Shown here: piece by piece, positions 20,502-28,755 of the stretch
Numbering within the stretch: position 1 is the stretch's first letter
How the letters are laid out: every line of letters begins with the position of its first letter
Source of the DNA: Halomonas sp. TA22
GTDB taxonomy: Bacteria; Pseudomonadota; Gammaproteobacteria; Pseudomonadales; Halomonadaceae
Direction: 5' to 3'
DNA length: 64,000 bases
NCBI RefSeq assembly: GCF_013009075.1
Contig: NZ_CP053108.1
Location: 2,170,001-2,234,000, forward strand
Notes under the pieces: generated by a model
What the model was told of the DNA's origin: nothing
What the model saw: only the letters and a program-made list of their open reading frames with translations
Database searches by the model: none
Made by a program: the position numbers and the translations under genes

Positions 20502-21067
20502 CTAACCCGGATCGAGTGCCAGAAACAGGCGTTTCTCCCCCACTGCAGGCTGTGGGCTGCGATGCACCAGACCGTGCCCCTCGTTGCCGATCCAGCCCTC
20601 CCCCTTGAACAGCGCGATATCCCCCACCTCGAGGTGTTCGATGGCAGCAGCATCACGCAATGGATCAGGTTTGTCAGGATGAGGCGCGCCAAGCCCCACG
20701 CGATTGACGGCGTGCTCCGGAAGCCACTCGCTGGCCGGTCCGGCATAGGTCGTCACCAGCCGAACCGCCAGATTATCGACATGGAAGCGCGGACACATCG
20801 CGCCTTCGAGCACACCCAGACGCACGCCGATGGTCGACGTATCGAACAGAAAGGCCATCGCCTCAGTGATGAAGCGCACGTCATCCAGCAAGGGCCGAGC
20901 ATGCTCCGCTACCGGCAGGTGACGAGCCAGTTCCTCGATCAGTGAGTCATCGGCGGGCCCTCGCCAACGCCAATCCAGGCGCGTTTCTCGATAGCTGAGC
21001 AGTGCAATACACGATGCTTGTCGCGATGGATCGGACCCTCAGGGTGTTCACCACTATGATATGGCAC
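20502..21067 (-). pseudogene. DUF1826 family gene with a probable one-base frameshift near its start
   Basis: The long 3' part (residues after LLDDVRFITEAMAF, with GVRLGVLEGAMCPRFHVDNLAVRLVTTYAG and DIALFKGEG) is a DUF1826 protein, a family of unknown function with a cupin-like metal-site look (CPRFHVDN). In this frame the only usual start is a TTG at 20891, in mid-domain, although the frame is open and protein-like back to 21038. Adding one base near 21015-21017 joins it to another frame that starts at GTG 21067 and reads ...GPIHRDK-ASCIALLSYRE. That start lies only 3 bases after the paiB stop, as in an operon, and gives about 188 aa. Real decay and sequencing error cannot be told apart here. 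Confidence 0.65.
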
Positions 21068-21070
21068 TCG

Positions 21071-21703
21071 TTAGGCAGGACCCTTCATTCCGCTCAAGCA
21101 AGCAGCGTCAGCGCCAGTGACGCCATACTCTTCCTGCAGTCCCTCCCGGATGGCGTTGCGCTCCTCGAGCGACTTGTGCTGGCTGGCCTTGTGCTTGCCG
21201 GTGAGTCGCGTGATGGTCAACTCCACGCCGACGACGGCACGGCACATGCCATCGATATACGCCTCGGGTGCATCCTCGAGCCGCCATGGGGTTGGCCGCC
21301 GGCTCTCGAAGTGATCCGTCAGCTTCCCCACGACGCCTCTAAGCCAGTCAGAATCCTCGATGAAACGCAGCCGACCATGGGCATGAACCACCTGATAATT
21401 CCAGGTAGGCACCACCCGACCATGCTTCTGCTTGTCTGGATACCAGCTTGGTGTGATATAGGCCTGTGGTCCGTGAAAGATGGCCAGGGCGTCCTGCTCA
21501 CCCATCCGCCAGAGCTCGCTGGCCCGGGCAACATGGCCACACAGCACCCCTGTGCCTCCGTCATTCGGTTCCAACAGCAACGGCAGGTGATTAGCGGTTA
21601 TCCCCTCGTGACCGATCGTGACCAGTGTGGAGAAGGGAAACGCCGCGATTGCGGCATGCAGCGCGTCGGGATCAGCTAGGGCAAACTGGGCAGGTAAATA
21701 CAT
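21071..21703 (-). CDS. PaiB-type FMN-binding split-barrel protein
   Basis: Member of the PaiB family (FMN-binding split barrel, often labelled negative transcriptional regulator), 210 aa, full length. Family landmarks are the start MYLPAQFALADPDALHAAIAAFPF, TLVTIGHEGITANHLPLLL, GHVARASELWR, the strand AIFHGPQAYITPSWYPDK, VVPTWNYQVVHAHGR and the C-terminal HKASQHKSLEERNAI. In Bacillus, PaiA/PaiB is linked with sporulation and polyamine control; in proteobacteria the role is unclear. ATG at 21703 has no strong ribosome-binding site. It is followed after 3 bases by the broken DUF1826 gene. A broken GNAT gene lies upstream. Confidence 0.88.
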   Translation of the reverse strand: MYLPAQFALADPDALHAAIAAFPFSTLVTIGHEGITANHLPLLLEPNDGGTGVLCGHVARASELWRMGEQDALAIFHGPQAYITPSWYPDKQKHGRVVPTWNYQVVHAHGRLRFIEDSDWLRGVVGKLTDHFESRRPTPWRLEDAPEAYIDGMCRAVVGVELTITRLTGKHKASQHKSLEERNAIREGLQEEYGVTGADAACLSGMKGPA

Positions 21704-21757
21704 GGTGGCTCTATCACAAGTTGAAGGAGACGCTACAAAGGGAGGGAGCGCGCAGAG

Positions 21758-22068
21758 CTATTGTGCCGTAGCGATCAGCGCCGACAGTGCGATTCGCTGC
21801 CGACCGTCGCTGTCGAAGTTTTCCCTCGCCAGCCAGCGCTCGAATAGTGTCTGCAGCCGCGGCCACTCGGCATCGAGCAGCGCGAACCAGGCGGTGTCAC
21901 GGTTGTGGCCGGTGACCACGCGATGCTGACGAAACACACCTTCGAACTGGAAGCCAAGCCGCTTGGCCGCACGCCGCGACGGCGCATTGAGGGCATCGCA
22001 CTTCCACTCGACGATAACCCAACGCAAAGGCCGATGGGCTGACCAAAACCGTTGGTCGTGTCAGTCAT
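21758..22068 (-). pseudogene. GNAT acetyltransferase remnant (RimL-like), internally deleted and frameshifted
   Basis: The N-terminus (MTDTTNGFGQPIG, ATG at 22068 with GAGAGA upstream) matches the start of a common family of about 200-aa GNAT acetyltransferases. The C-terminal third (WKCDALNAPSRRAAKRLGFQFEGVFRQHRVV...NRDTAWFALLDAEWP) is also intact in sequence. The middle, about 100 codons that should hold most of the acetyl-CoA fold, is missing. Between the two, FALGYRRVE can be read in yet another frame. A 5-base loss from a tandem GAGTGGAGTGG-like repeat would explain the final frame change. Two separate lesions make sequencing error an unlikely sole cause. It follows the rhodanese gene by 9 bases. 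Confidence 0.75.
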
Positions 22069-22077
22069 AATTTCTCT

Positions 22078-22533
22078 CTAACAACCGCAGCCGTCTGTAT
22101 TAGCACAAAGCATGCTCCCAGGCTGTTCGCCTGTTGCGATCGGATGACCGTCACGCAACCAGAAATCGAGCCCGCCCAGCATCTCCTTGACCTGAAGGCC
22201 ATAGCTAGCTAGGCGCCAGGCACCCTTGGTGGAGGCGTTGCAGCCGATACCGTCGCAATAGGTGACATATAGCCGCTCAGTGCTTAGCACAGCCAGCCGT
22301 TCGGGTCCCATTTCGCGATGGGGTAAGCTGACGGCGCCAGGAATATGGCCAGCGAGATACTGCTTATGGCTTCGTGTGTCGATAACCACGATCGCCTCGT
22401 TACCGTGGGCGAGGTCCTCGGCCAGATCCCAGGCATCAGTGTGATGGCAAAGCTTATCGTACATGAACGCAGCAGTGGCTTCGGGTGAGGCGCAAGGAAA
22501 GGTCAATACTGTGGATTGCGGTAATGTCGTCAC
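22078..22533 (-). CDS. Rhodanese-like domain protein
   Basis: Single-domain sulfurtransferase-type protein (151 aa) of unknown substrate. The rhodanese pattern is clear: VVIDTRSHKQYLAGHIPGA (CH2A motif) and active-site loop YCDGIGCNAS, with Cys93 as the likely persulfide-carrying residue and Cys98 close by. The C-terminus ends in an unusual cysteine tail (MLCANTDGCGC) that could bind metal or take part in disulfide exchange. The start is GTG at 22533 with AGGAGG six bases upstream. It is probably cotranscribed with the upstream GNAT gene (9-base gap) and the downstream GNAT remnant. Confidence 0.88.
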   Translation of the reverse strand: MTTLPQSTVLTFPCASPEATAAFMYDKLCHHTDAWDLAEDLAHGNEAIVVIDTRSHKQYLAGHIPGAVSLPHREMGPERLAVLSTERLYVTYCDGIGCNASTKGAWRLASYGLQVKEMLGGLDFWLRDGHPIATGEQPGSMLCANTDGCGC

Positions 22534-22542
22534 GAAAGCCTC

Positions 22543-22992
22543 CTATGAGTTGAGCTCGAGCGTGTAGGCGTAGAAGGCCTCGTTGCGTTGCCAACCCAGC
22601 GACTCGTAGAGGCGTTGCGCGGTGTGGTTATGGGTTTGGGTATTCAGCGTGAGTCGCGGCACGCCGTGATCGCGGGCCAGCGCGACGGCGGCCTGCATCA
22701 GCGATCGGCCGATGCCACGCCCCCGCGCGTCGGACGACACGAACAGATCGGCAAGAATCCAGCGCGATGCAAGGCTGACGGTGGAGAGCACCGGGTAGAG
22801 CTGCACGAAGCCGGACAGTTCGCCGTCGTCGTCTTGAACCAGCAGTCGCGAATCGCCCAGGGCGAAACGCTGAACGAGAAAGGCGCTTGCGGCCGCAACA
22901 TCGCCTGGTTGCTCATAAAAGCGCCGATAGCCATCGAGTAGCAGGCTCAGCGCATCTAGGTCGGACATGGTGGCGGGGCGAACGCGATTCAT
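22543..22992 (-). CDS. GNAT-family N-acetyltransferase
   Basis: Acetyl-CoA-dependent N-acetyltransferase of 149 aa; substrate unknown. The fold is complete: the N-terminal strand RVRPATMSDLDAL, acetyl-CoA pyrophosphate loop (ARGRGIGRSLM, pattern RGxGIGxxL) and C-terminal Asn/Tyr region (TAQRLYESLGW). ATG at 22992 has AGGAG 8 bases upstream; the frame is open to 23076, but that part would run into the divergent mocR promoter. It is divergent from the MocR regulator by 99 bases, and an inverted repeat lies between them. A MocR-regulated acetyltransferase is therefore plausible. Confidence 0.88.
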   Translation of the reverse strand: MNRVRPATMSDLDALSLLLDGYRRFYEQPGDVAAASAFLVQRFALGDSRLLVQDDDGELSGFVQLYPVLSTVSLASRWILADLFVSSDARGRGIGRSLMQAAVALARDHGVPRLTLNTQTHNHTAQRLYESLGWQRNEAFYAYTLELNS

Positions 22993-23047
22993 GGCGGGCT
23001 CCTGGCAATCGAGAGGGAAATGACAGGCATCCATTTTGTCGGCATAG

Positions 23048-23067
23048 TGGTTCCGGGATAAGAACCA
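23048..23067. promoter_or_regulatory. Inverted repeat between GNAT gene and mocR-type regulator, candidate operator
   Basis: TGGTTC (23048-23053), 8-base spacer, GAACCA (23062-23067), centred in the 99-base divergent gap. Symmetry and position fit a binding site for the MocR-type regulator encoded to the right. No experiment supports this. Confidence 0.4.
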
Positions 23068-23091
23068 GTTGTGCATAAATCAGGGGATCCA

Positions 23092-24585
23092 GTGAGCACC
23101 GCGCGAACCAGCAGCGAGTGGATTGTCGAGGCGTTGGCCCTCTATCTGGCCAGCCATCACACCGGTACGCGAGTGCAGCGCCTCTACGATGCACTGCGCG
23201 GCTGGATACAGCACGGCGAACTGCACACGGGGAGTGCCCTGCCTTCGTCACGCCATCTGGCACAGTCGCTGGGGCTCGGGCGCAATACCGTACTGGCCGC
23301 CATGGATCGGCTGGTGGCGGAGGGCTTCGTCGTGCCGCGCCGGGGGGCAGGGCTCTATGTGGCCGACCTGCCCCAGCCGCCCATAGGCATGACCGAACAG
23401 GCTCCGGCAACGGACATGCAGCATCTATCGCGACGCGCCGAGCAGCTCTTATCATTCTGCACCACCCTGAACGGGGGCCAGCGTGCCTTCGCCCCCGGTG
23501 TCCCGGCGCTTGATCGCTTTCCGTGCGAACGCTGGCAGCGCCTGCTCAGACGCCATCAGCATCGGGCCTGCGAGGCGTGGATGAACTATCAGACCCAGGG
23601 CGGGCTAGCGGTGCTGAAAACGGCACTCTGCGATTATCTGCGGCTGTCACGCTCGGTCAACTGCCGTCCCGAGCAGATCCTCATCACCCAGGGTGCACAG
23701 CAGGGCTTCGAACTGATCGCCCGCCTGCTAGCAGACCCTGGCGACGTGGCATGGATCGAGGAGCCCGGCTATGGTGGTGCCCAGTCATGCTTCGTTTCAG
23801 CGGGGTTGAACATGCTCCCCGTTGCCGTCGACGAGGAGGGTATCGCCCCCGACTCACTGCCCCCAGATGCGCCTGCGCCCCGGCTGATCTACGTCACCCC
23901 ATCTCACCAGTACCCCAGTGGGGTGACGATGAGCATGGCGCGCAGGCTTGCGCTGCTTGCCTGCGCCGAGCGCCATGGCGCCTGGATCATCGAGGATGAC
24001 TACGACAGCGAATTCCGCTATGCCACTCCCCCGGTCGCATCACTGCAGGGGCTCGCCGAGCGGGTACCGGTGATCTATGTCGGCACCTTCAGCAAGGTGC
24101 TCTATCCGGGGCTGCGGCTGGGCTATCTGGTGCTTCCCGAGCGCCTGATGGATGACTTTCGGCGTGCCAATGCCCGCCTGCACCGCGAGGGGCAGTACGC
24201 CGTGCAGTCGGCACTGGCCGAGTTTCTTGTCGAGGGGCATTTCGCCCGCCACGTGGCGCGTATGCGACACTGCTACCGCCAGCGCCAGGCTTACCTGCGC
24301 GAGGCACTCGCGCCCGCCGTGGCGCATGGCCTCGTGCTGTCGCAGGGCCAGGCCGGCATGCACCTGGTGGCACGCCTCGATTCGCTTGAGCAGGAGCGCT
24401 GGCTGGTCGAGCGTGGCCATGAGCAGGGAATCGCCTTGTCTGCCCTGTCGCGCTTCTATCTGGGCGAAGAGAAGATGCCCGGCCTGGTGCTGGGCTATGC
24501 CGGCGCGGATGAAGCCGAGATTGCCCGCGCCGGCGGCTGGCTGTGCCAGGCCTGGCTCTCGAGGCCCGACCCGGCGCAAGCATGA
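23092..24585 (+). CDS. MocR-family transcriptional regulator (GntR DNA-binding plus aminotransferase-like domain)
   Basis: PLP-dependent regulator (497 aa). The GntR-type winged helix (about residues 15-85, with LPSSRHLAQSLGLGRNTVLAAMDRLVAEGF) is fused to a class I aminotransferase-like domain (about 120-490). The PLP-binding parts are present: YVTPSHQYPSG, IIEDDYDSEFRY and the lysine in GTFSKVLYPGLRLGY. MocR proteins often regulate the divergent neighbour in response to PLP or an amine; here that neighbour is a GNAT gene, unlike the pdxST-linked PdxR. GTG at 23092 with AGGGGA five bases upstream is preferred over GTG at 23071. It ends 9 bases before the convergent glmS. Confidence 0.92.
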   Translation: MSTARTSSEWIVEALALYLASHHTGTRVQRLYDALRGWIQHGELHTGSALPSSRHLAQSLGLGRNTVLAAMDRLVAEGFVVPRRGAGLYVADLPQPPIGMTEQAPATDMQHLSRRAEQLLSFCTTLNGGQRAFAPGVPALDRFPCERWQRLLRRHQHRACEAWMNYQTQGGLAVLKTALCDYLRLSRSVNCRPEQILITQGAQQGFELIARLLADPGDVAWIEEPGYGGAQSCFVSAGLNMLPVAVDEEGIAPDSLPPDAPAPRLIYVTPSHQYPSGVTMSMARRLALLACAERHGAWIIEDDYDSEFRYATPPVASLQGLAERVPVIYVGTFSKVLYPGLRLGYLVLPERLMDDFRRANARLHREGQYAVQSALAEFLVEGHFARHVARMRHCYRQRQAYLREALAPAVAHGLVLSQGQAGMHLVARLDSLEQERWLVERGHEQGIALSALSRFYLGEEKMPGLVLGYAGADEAEIARAGGWLCQAWLSRPDPAQA

Positions 24586-24594
24586 TCGGGTGGT

Positions 24595-26430
24595 CTACTC
24601 CACCGTGACCGATTTCGCCAGGTTGCGCGGCTGGTCCACGTCGGTGCCCTTGAGCACCGCCACATGATAGGAGAGCAGCTGCAGCGGCAGGGTGTAGAGA
24701 ATCGGGGTGATCGCCTCGTCGGCATGCGGCAGCCGCAACACACGCAGCCCTTCGCCCTGCTCGATGCTCACGTTCTCGTCGGCGAACACGTAGAGCTCGC
24801 CTCCCCGCGCCCTGACCTCCTGCAGGTTCGACTTGAGCTTGTCGAGCAGCTCGTCGTTGGGAGCGACGGAAATGACCGGCATCTCGCTGTCGACCAGCGC
24901 CAGGGGACCGTGCTTGAGCTCGCCGGCGGGATAGGCTTCGGCGTGGATATAGGAGATCTCCTTGAGCTTGAGCGCCCCTTCCAAAGCGATCGGATAGTGC
25001 GCGCCTCGCCCCAGGAACAGGGCGTGATGCTTCTCGGCAAAATCCGCCGACAGCGCTTCGATCTCGCTATCCAGTGCCAGCACCTGGCTGACCAGCGCCG
25101 GCAGGCCGTGCAGTGCCTGGACGATCTGCGTCAGGCGCTTCTCATCCATGCCGCGCTGCTTGCCAAGTGCCAGTGCAAACAGCAGCAGGGCCGCAAGCTG
25201 CGTGGTAAAGGCCTTGGTGGAGGCCACGCCGATCTCCGGACCCGCCTGGGTCATCAGCGTCAGGTCCGATTCGCGCACCAGGGAGCTTCCCGGCACGTTG
25301 CAGATTGCCAGGCTTGCAAGGTAACCGCTGTGCTGGGCGAAGCGCAGTGCCGCCAGGGTATCGGCGGTTTCGCCGGACTGCGAAAGCGTGACGAACAACG
25401 TATCTTCGGGTACCACCACACGCCGGTAGCGGTACTCCGAGGCGACCTCGACCTGGGTGGGTATGCCGGCATAGCGCTCCAACCAGTAGCGCGCCACCAT
25501 CCCCGCATGGTAGCTGGTACCACAAGCGATGATGTGAATGTGCTTGGCCTTGGAGAAGAGCGCATCGGCATCGATACCGAAACTTCTCACCAATACACTG
25601 TTCTCGCTGAGTCGCCCCTCCAGGGTCGCGGCGATCATCTTGGGCTGCTCGTAAATCTCCTTGAGCATGAAATGACGATAGTCGCCCTTGCTCGCCGCGC
25701 CATCGCCATGTTCGAAGACCTGTACGGGACGCTCGACCGGAGAGCCCTGCTGGTCGAATATCTCGATGTCTCCGCCCCGCGACAGACGCACCACATCACC
25801 CTCCCGCAGGTAAATGAAGCGGTCAGTCACCTGCAGCAGCGCCAGCGGGTCGGAAGCGAGGAAAGCCTCCTCGATACCCACGCCGACGACCAGCGGGCTG
25901 CCCTTGCGTGCGCCGATCACCACGTCCGGCTCGGTGGTATGCATCACCCCCAAGGCATAGGCGCCGTCGAGCATGGCCAGCGCCTTCTGCACGGCGGTGA
26001 GTAGATCTCGGTGCTTGGCGAATTCGGCATCGAGCAGATGGGCGATCACTTCAGTGTCGGTCTCCGAGTTGAACACGTAGCCCTGCCCTTGCAGATCGGC
26101 CTTGAGTCGCTCGAAGTTCTCGATGATACCATTGTGCACCACCGCCACGCTGTCGCCGGATTGATGTGGGTGGGCATTGGCCTCACTGGGTTTACCATGC
26201 GTCGCCCAGCGGGTGTGGGCGATACCGACGCTCCCCGGCAAAGGCACCTCCTTGAGCTTATCTTCCAGCGCCGCCACCTTGCCCGCCGCCCGCTGTCGCT
26301 CGAGCCGAGTGGCCGCGGACAGCACCGCCATGCCGGCCGAATCATAACCCCGGTACTCAAGGCGCTTGAGCCCCTCGAGCAGGATGCCCTGTACGTTACG
26401 CTCGGCTACCGCTCCCACGATCCCACACAT
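24595..26430 (-). CDS. glmS: Glutamine-fructose-6-phosphate aminotransferase (isomerising)
   Basis: Makes glucosamine 6-phosphate from fructose 6-phosphate and glutamine, the first step towards UDP-GlcNAc for peptidoglycan and LPS. The 611-aa protein has the nucleophile Cys2 (MCGIVGAV) and an N-terminal glutaminase domain ([24 protein letters not shown]). Two SIS isomerase domains follow ([67 protein letters not shown]), and it ends in the conserved [13 protein letters not shown] tail. ATG at 26430 has GGAGGAGAG upstream. It is cotranscribed with glmR, 29 bases upstream. No GlmS ribozyme is expected or seen in this 29-base gap. Confidence 0.98.
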   Translation of the reverse strand: MCGIVGAVAERNVQGILLEGLKRLEYRGYDSAGMAVLSAATRLERQRAAGKVAALEDKLKEVPLPGSVGIAHTRWATHGKPSEANAHPHQSGDSVAVVHNGIIENFERLKADLQGQGYVFNSETDTEVIAHLLDAEFAKHRDLLTAVQKALAMLDGAYALGVMHTTEPDVVIGARKGSPLVVGVGIEEAFLASDPLALLQVTDRFIYLREGDVVRLSRGGDIEIFDQQGSPVERPVQVFEHGDGAASKGDYRHFMLKEIYEQPKMIAATLEGRLSENSVLVRSFGIDADALFSKAKHIHIIACGTSYHAGMVARYWLERYAGIPTQVEVASEYRYRRVVVPEDTLFVTLSQSGETADTLAALRFAQHSGYLASLAICNVPGSSLVRESDLTLMTQAGPEIGVASTKAFTTQLAALLLFALALGKQRGMDEKRLTQIVQALHGLPALVSQVLALDSEIEALSADFAEKHHALFLGRGAHYPIALEGALKLKEISYIHAEAYPAGELKHGPLALVDSEMPVISVAPNDELLDKLKSNLQEVRARGGELYVFADENVSIEQGEGLRVLRLPHADEAITPILYTLPLQLLSYHVAVLKGTDVDQPRNLAKSVTVE

Positions 26431-26459
26431 GCGCTCTCCTCCCTGCAGAGTTGTCGTTG

Positions 26460-27227
26460 TCAGGCCTCTACCTGAACACAGATTACCTTGACGCCATGCG
26501 CTTCGATGGATCGACGCGACGCTTCGCCCAATCCATTATCGGTGACAAGAGCATGGATGCCGCTCCAGGGCAGCTCCAGGTTGGGAATTCTGCGACCGAT
26601 CTTGCTGGATTCGACCATCACCACCACTTCACGGGCCACCTCGGCCATTACCCGGGAGAGACCAAGCAGTTCATTGAAGGTCGTCGACCCGCGTTCGAGG
26701 TCGATGCCATCGGCGCCAATGAATAGCTGATCGAAATCGTAGAGCCGCAGCACCTGCTCGGCCACCTGGCCCTGGAACGACTCCGAGTGGGGATCCCAAG
26801 TGCCACCGGTCATCAGCAGTACCGGCTCGTGCTCGAGCGCCTGCAGCGCATTGGCCACCGCCAGTGAGTTGGTCATGACCACCAGCCCCGCCTTGCCCTC
26901 GAGTTCCGGAATCATCGCCCGGGTGGTGGTACCGCTGTCGATGATGATGCGATTGTGCTCGCGTATCCGCGCGCAGGCGGCCCGGGCAATGGCACGCTTG
27001 GCAGCCGATACTTGGGCGTCATCATCAAGCAGCTCCTGGGGTAACGGGGCGGCTCCGCCATAGCGGCGTAGCAGCAAGCCACTCTTCTCAAGCGTTGCCA
27101 GGTCCTTGCGGATGGTCACTTCGGAGGTCGCGAACTCCCGCGCCAAGGCATCGACAGCGGTTTCGCCCCGTGCGTTGACGTAGGCAAGAATTGCATGGCG
27201 GCGCTGTACCGTATTACGCTTCGTCAT
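26460..27227 (-). CDS. glmR: DeoR-family regulator GlmR
   Basis: DeoR-type regulator of 255 aa. In Pseudomonas aeruginosa the equivalent gene between glmU and glmS (GlmR) tunes amino-sugar and cell-wall precursor supply. It has an N-terminal helix-turn-helix (about residues 6-58, with [25 protein letters not shown]) and a sugar-phosphate-sensing domain (about 75-235, with [38 protein letters not shown] and [18 protein letters not shown]). The position, upstream of and cotranscribed with glmS, supports the name. It is separated from glmU by a strong terminator, so it likely has its own promoter in the AT-rich stretch at 27228-27275. Confidence 0.88.
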   Translation of the reverse strand: MTKRNTVQRRHAILAYVNARGETAVDALAREFATSEVTIRKDLATLEKSGLLLRRYGGAAPLPQELLDDDAQVSAAKRAIARAACARIREHNRIIIDSGTTTRAMIPELEGKAGLVVMTNSLAVANALQALEHEPVLLMTGGTWDPHSESFQGQVAEQVLRLYDFDQLFIGADGIDLERGSTTFNELLGLSRVMAEVAREVVVMVESSKIGRRIPNLELPWSGIHALVTDNGLGEASRRSIEAHGVKVICVQVEA

Positions 27228-27277
27228 GAAAGAATCAAGTTTCTATTCGAAAGATATAGTTTACGGATGAAACAATA

Positions 27278-27310
27278 ACGCCCCCGCCAGGTCAAGCCTG
27301 ACGGGGGCGT
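27278..27310 (-). terminator. Rho-independent terminator of glmU
   Basis: ACGCCCCCGCCAGG (27278-27291) and CCTGACGGGGGCGT (27297-27310) pair over 14 positions with one mismatch around a 5-base loop. On the minus strand the stem is followed by TTATTGTTTC. It lies between the glmU stop and the glmR start. Confidence 0.8.
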
Positions 27311-27353
27311 ATTTTGACAAGCCGCTCGAGAAGACGGCAGGGATGCCGCGAGA

Positions 27354-28715
27354 TCAGCGCTTCTTGGTGGGTCTCGTCCAGTCAGGCTTGATGATCTGAC
27401 GGCCGCGAACGACGGCTAGGGCTCCGTCGGCGACACTCTTGCCGATCGTCGAGCCGGCGCCCACCGTGGCGCCGTGGCCGATCGTCACCGGTGCCACCAA
27501 GGCGGTGTTGGAGCCGATGAAGGCATCGTCGCCGATCTCGGTATGGTGCTTGTTGGTGCCATCGTAGTTGCAGGTGATGGTACCCGCTCCGACATTGACG
27601 CCACGCCCCAGCCGGGCATCGCCCACATAGCTCAAGTGGTTGATCTTGCTCTCTTCGCCAACCTCGGCATTCTTGGTCTCGACGAAGTTGCCGACCTTGG
27701 CTCTGGCCGCCAGACGGGTACCGGGGCGCAAGCGGGCGAAGGGGCCGATATGGTTATGCCCAGCCATCACGGCGCCATCGATCACGCTGTGCGCCTCGAT
27801 CACGCTGTGCGCACCGATATGGCTGTCGCGGATGACGCAATAGGGGCCGATACGCACCCCTTCGCCCAACGTGACCTCACCTTCGAATACACAGCCCACA
27901 TCGATCTGTACGTCATGATCGCAGAAGAGCGAACCGCGCACATCGAGGCGTGAAGGGTCGAGCAGCGCCACCCCCTCGGTCATTAGGCGCTCGGCGAGCT
28001 CGCGCTGGTAGGCACGCTCCAGTCGCGCCATCTGCAAGCGGTTGTTGACCCCCTCCACTTCCAGCGCCGAGGCGGGCTGAGCGGTTGCCACGGCAATGCC
28101 GTCCTCGGCGGCCATGGCGATCACATCGGTCAGATAGTACTCACCCTGAGCGTTATCGGCGGAGAGCTTCGGCAGCCAGCGCTTCAGCTGCGCACTGGTC
28201 ATCGCCATGATGCCGGTATTGCATTCGCGCACCTGGCGTTGCGACTCGCTGGCGTCCTTTTGCTCGACGATGGCGGTCACCTCGCCGTTGTCATTGCGCA
28301 GGATACGCCCATAGCCGCTGGGGTCGTCGAGGGTGACGGTGAGCAGCGCCATGCGCTGTTCGCTGACCTCGGCAAGCAGCGCCGCCAATGTGTCGCGCCG
28401 TACCAGCGGAACGTCGCCGTAAAGGATCAGCACCTTATCCTCGCCGAGAGCGTCCAGTGCCTGGGCCACGGCATGGCCGGTGCCCTTCTGCTCACTCTGC
28501 ACGGCGAAATGCACCGGGCAGTCGCTCAAGGCCTGGCGCAGCTGATCGGCACCATGCCCGATCACGACATGCAGGCGCTCCGCCTCCAGGGCCGAGGCCG
28601 TGTCGATGACATGGCGTACCATCGCCTTGCCGGCCAGCGTGTGCAGCACCTTGGGCCGTGTCGAGCGCATCCGCGTTCCCTGCCCCGCCGCCAGAATCAC
28701 CACATCGAGCGCCAT
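27354..28715 (-). CDS. glmU: Bifunctional glucosamine-1-phosphate acetyltransferase / GlcNAc-1-phosphate uridyltransferase
   Basis: Final two steps to UDP-GlcNAc: acetylation of glucosamine 1-phosphate, then uridylylation. The 453-aa protein has the nucleotidyltransferase signature LAAGQGTRMRSTRPKVLH in residues 9-26, YGDVPLV near 102, and a C-terminal left-handed beta-helix of hexapeptide repeats (about 250-440, with VNVGAGTITCNYDG and FIGSNTALVAPV). ATG at 28715 with AGGAGGGG five bases upstream is preferred over the in-frame codon at 28730. It follows apbE by 40 bases on the same strand and is terminated before glmR. A GlmS, GlmU and UppP neighbourhood links it to cell-envelope supply. Confidence 0.97.
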   Translation of the reverse strand: MALDVVILAAGQGTRMRSTRPKVLHTLAGKAMVRHVIDTASALEAERLHVVIGHGADQLRQALSDCPVHFAVQSEQKGTGHAVAQALDALGEDKVLILYGDVPLVRRDTLAALLAEVSEQRMALLTVTLDDPSGYGRILRNDNGEVTAIVEQKDASESQRQVRECNTGIMAMTSAQLKRWLPKLSADNAQGEYYLTDVIAMAAEDGIAVATAQPASALEVEGVNNRLQMARLERAYQRELAERLMTEGVALLDPSRLDVRGSLFCDHDVQIDVGCVFEGEVTLGEGVRIGPYCVIRDSHIGAHSVIEAHSVIDGAVMAGHNHIGPFARLRPGTRLAARAKVGNFVETKNAEVGEESKINHLSYVGDARLGRGVNVGAGTITCNYDGTNKHHTEIGDDAFIGSNTALVAPVTIGHGATVGAGSTIGKSVADGALAVVRGRQIIKPDWTRPTKKR

Positions 28716-28755
28716 TTCCCCTCCTTGCATGCGTTGTTCATTCAGTAGCGACCCG

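Noticed and set aside
20483-20746. Minus-strand open frame with ATG-rich start opposite the DUF1826 region
   Set aside because: Overlaps the DUF1826 gene in another frame and has no recognisable domain.
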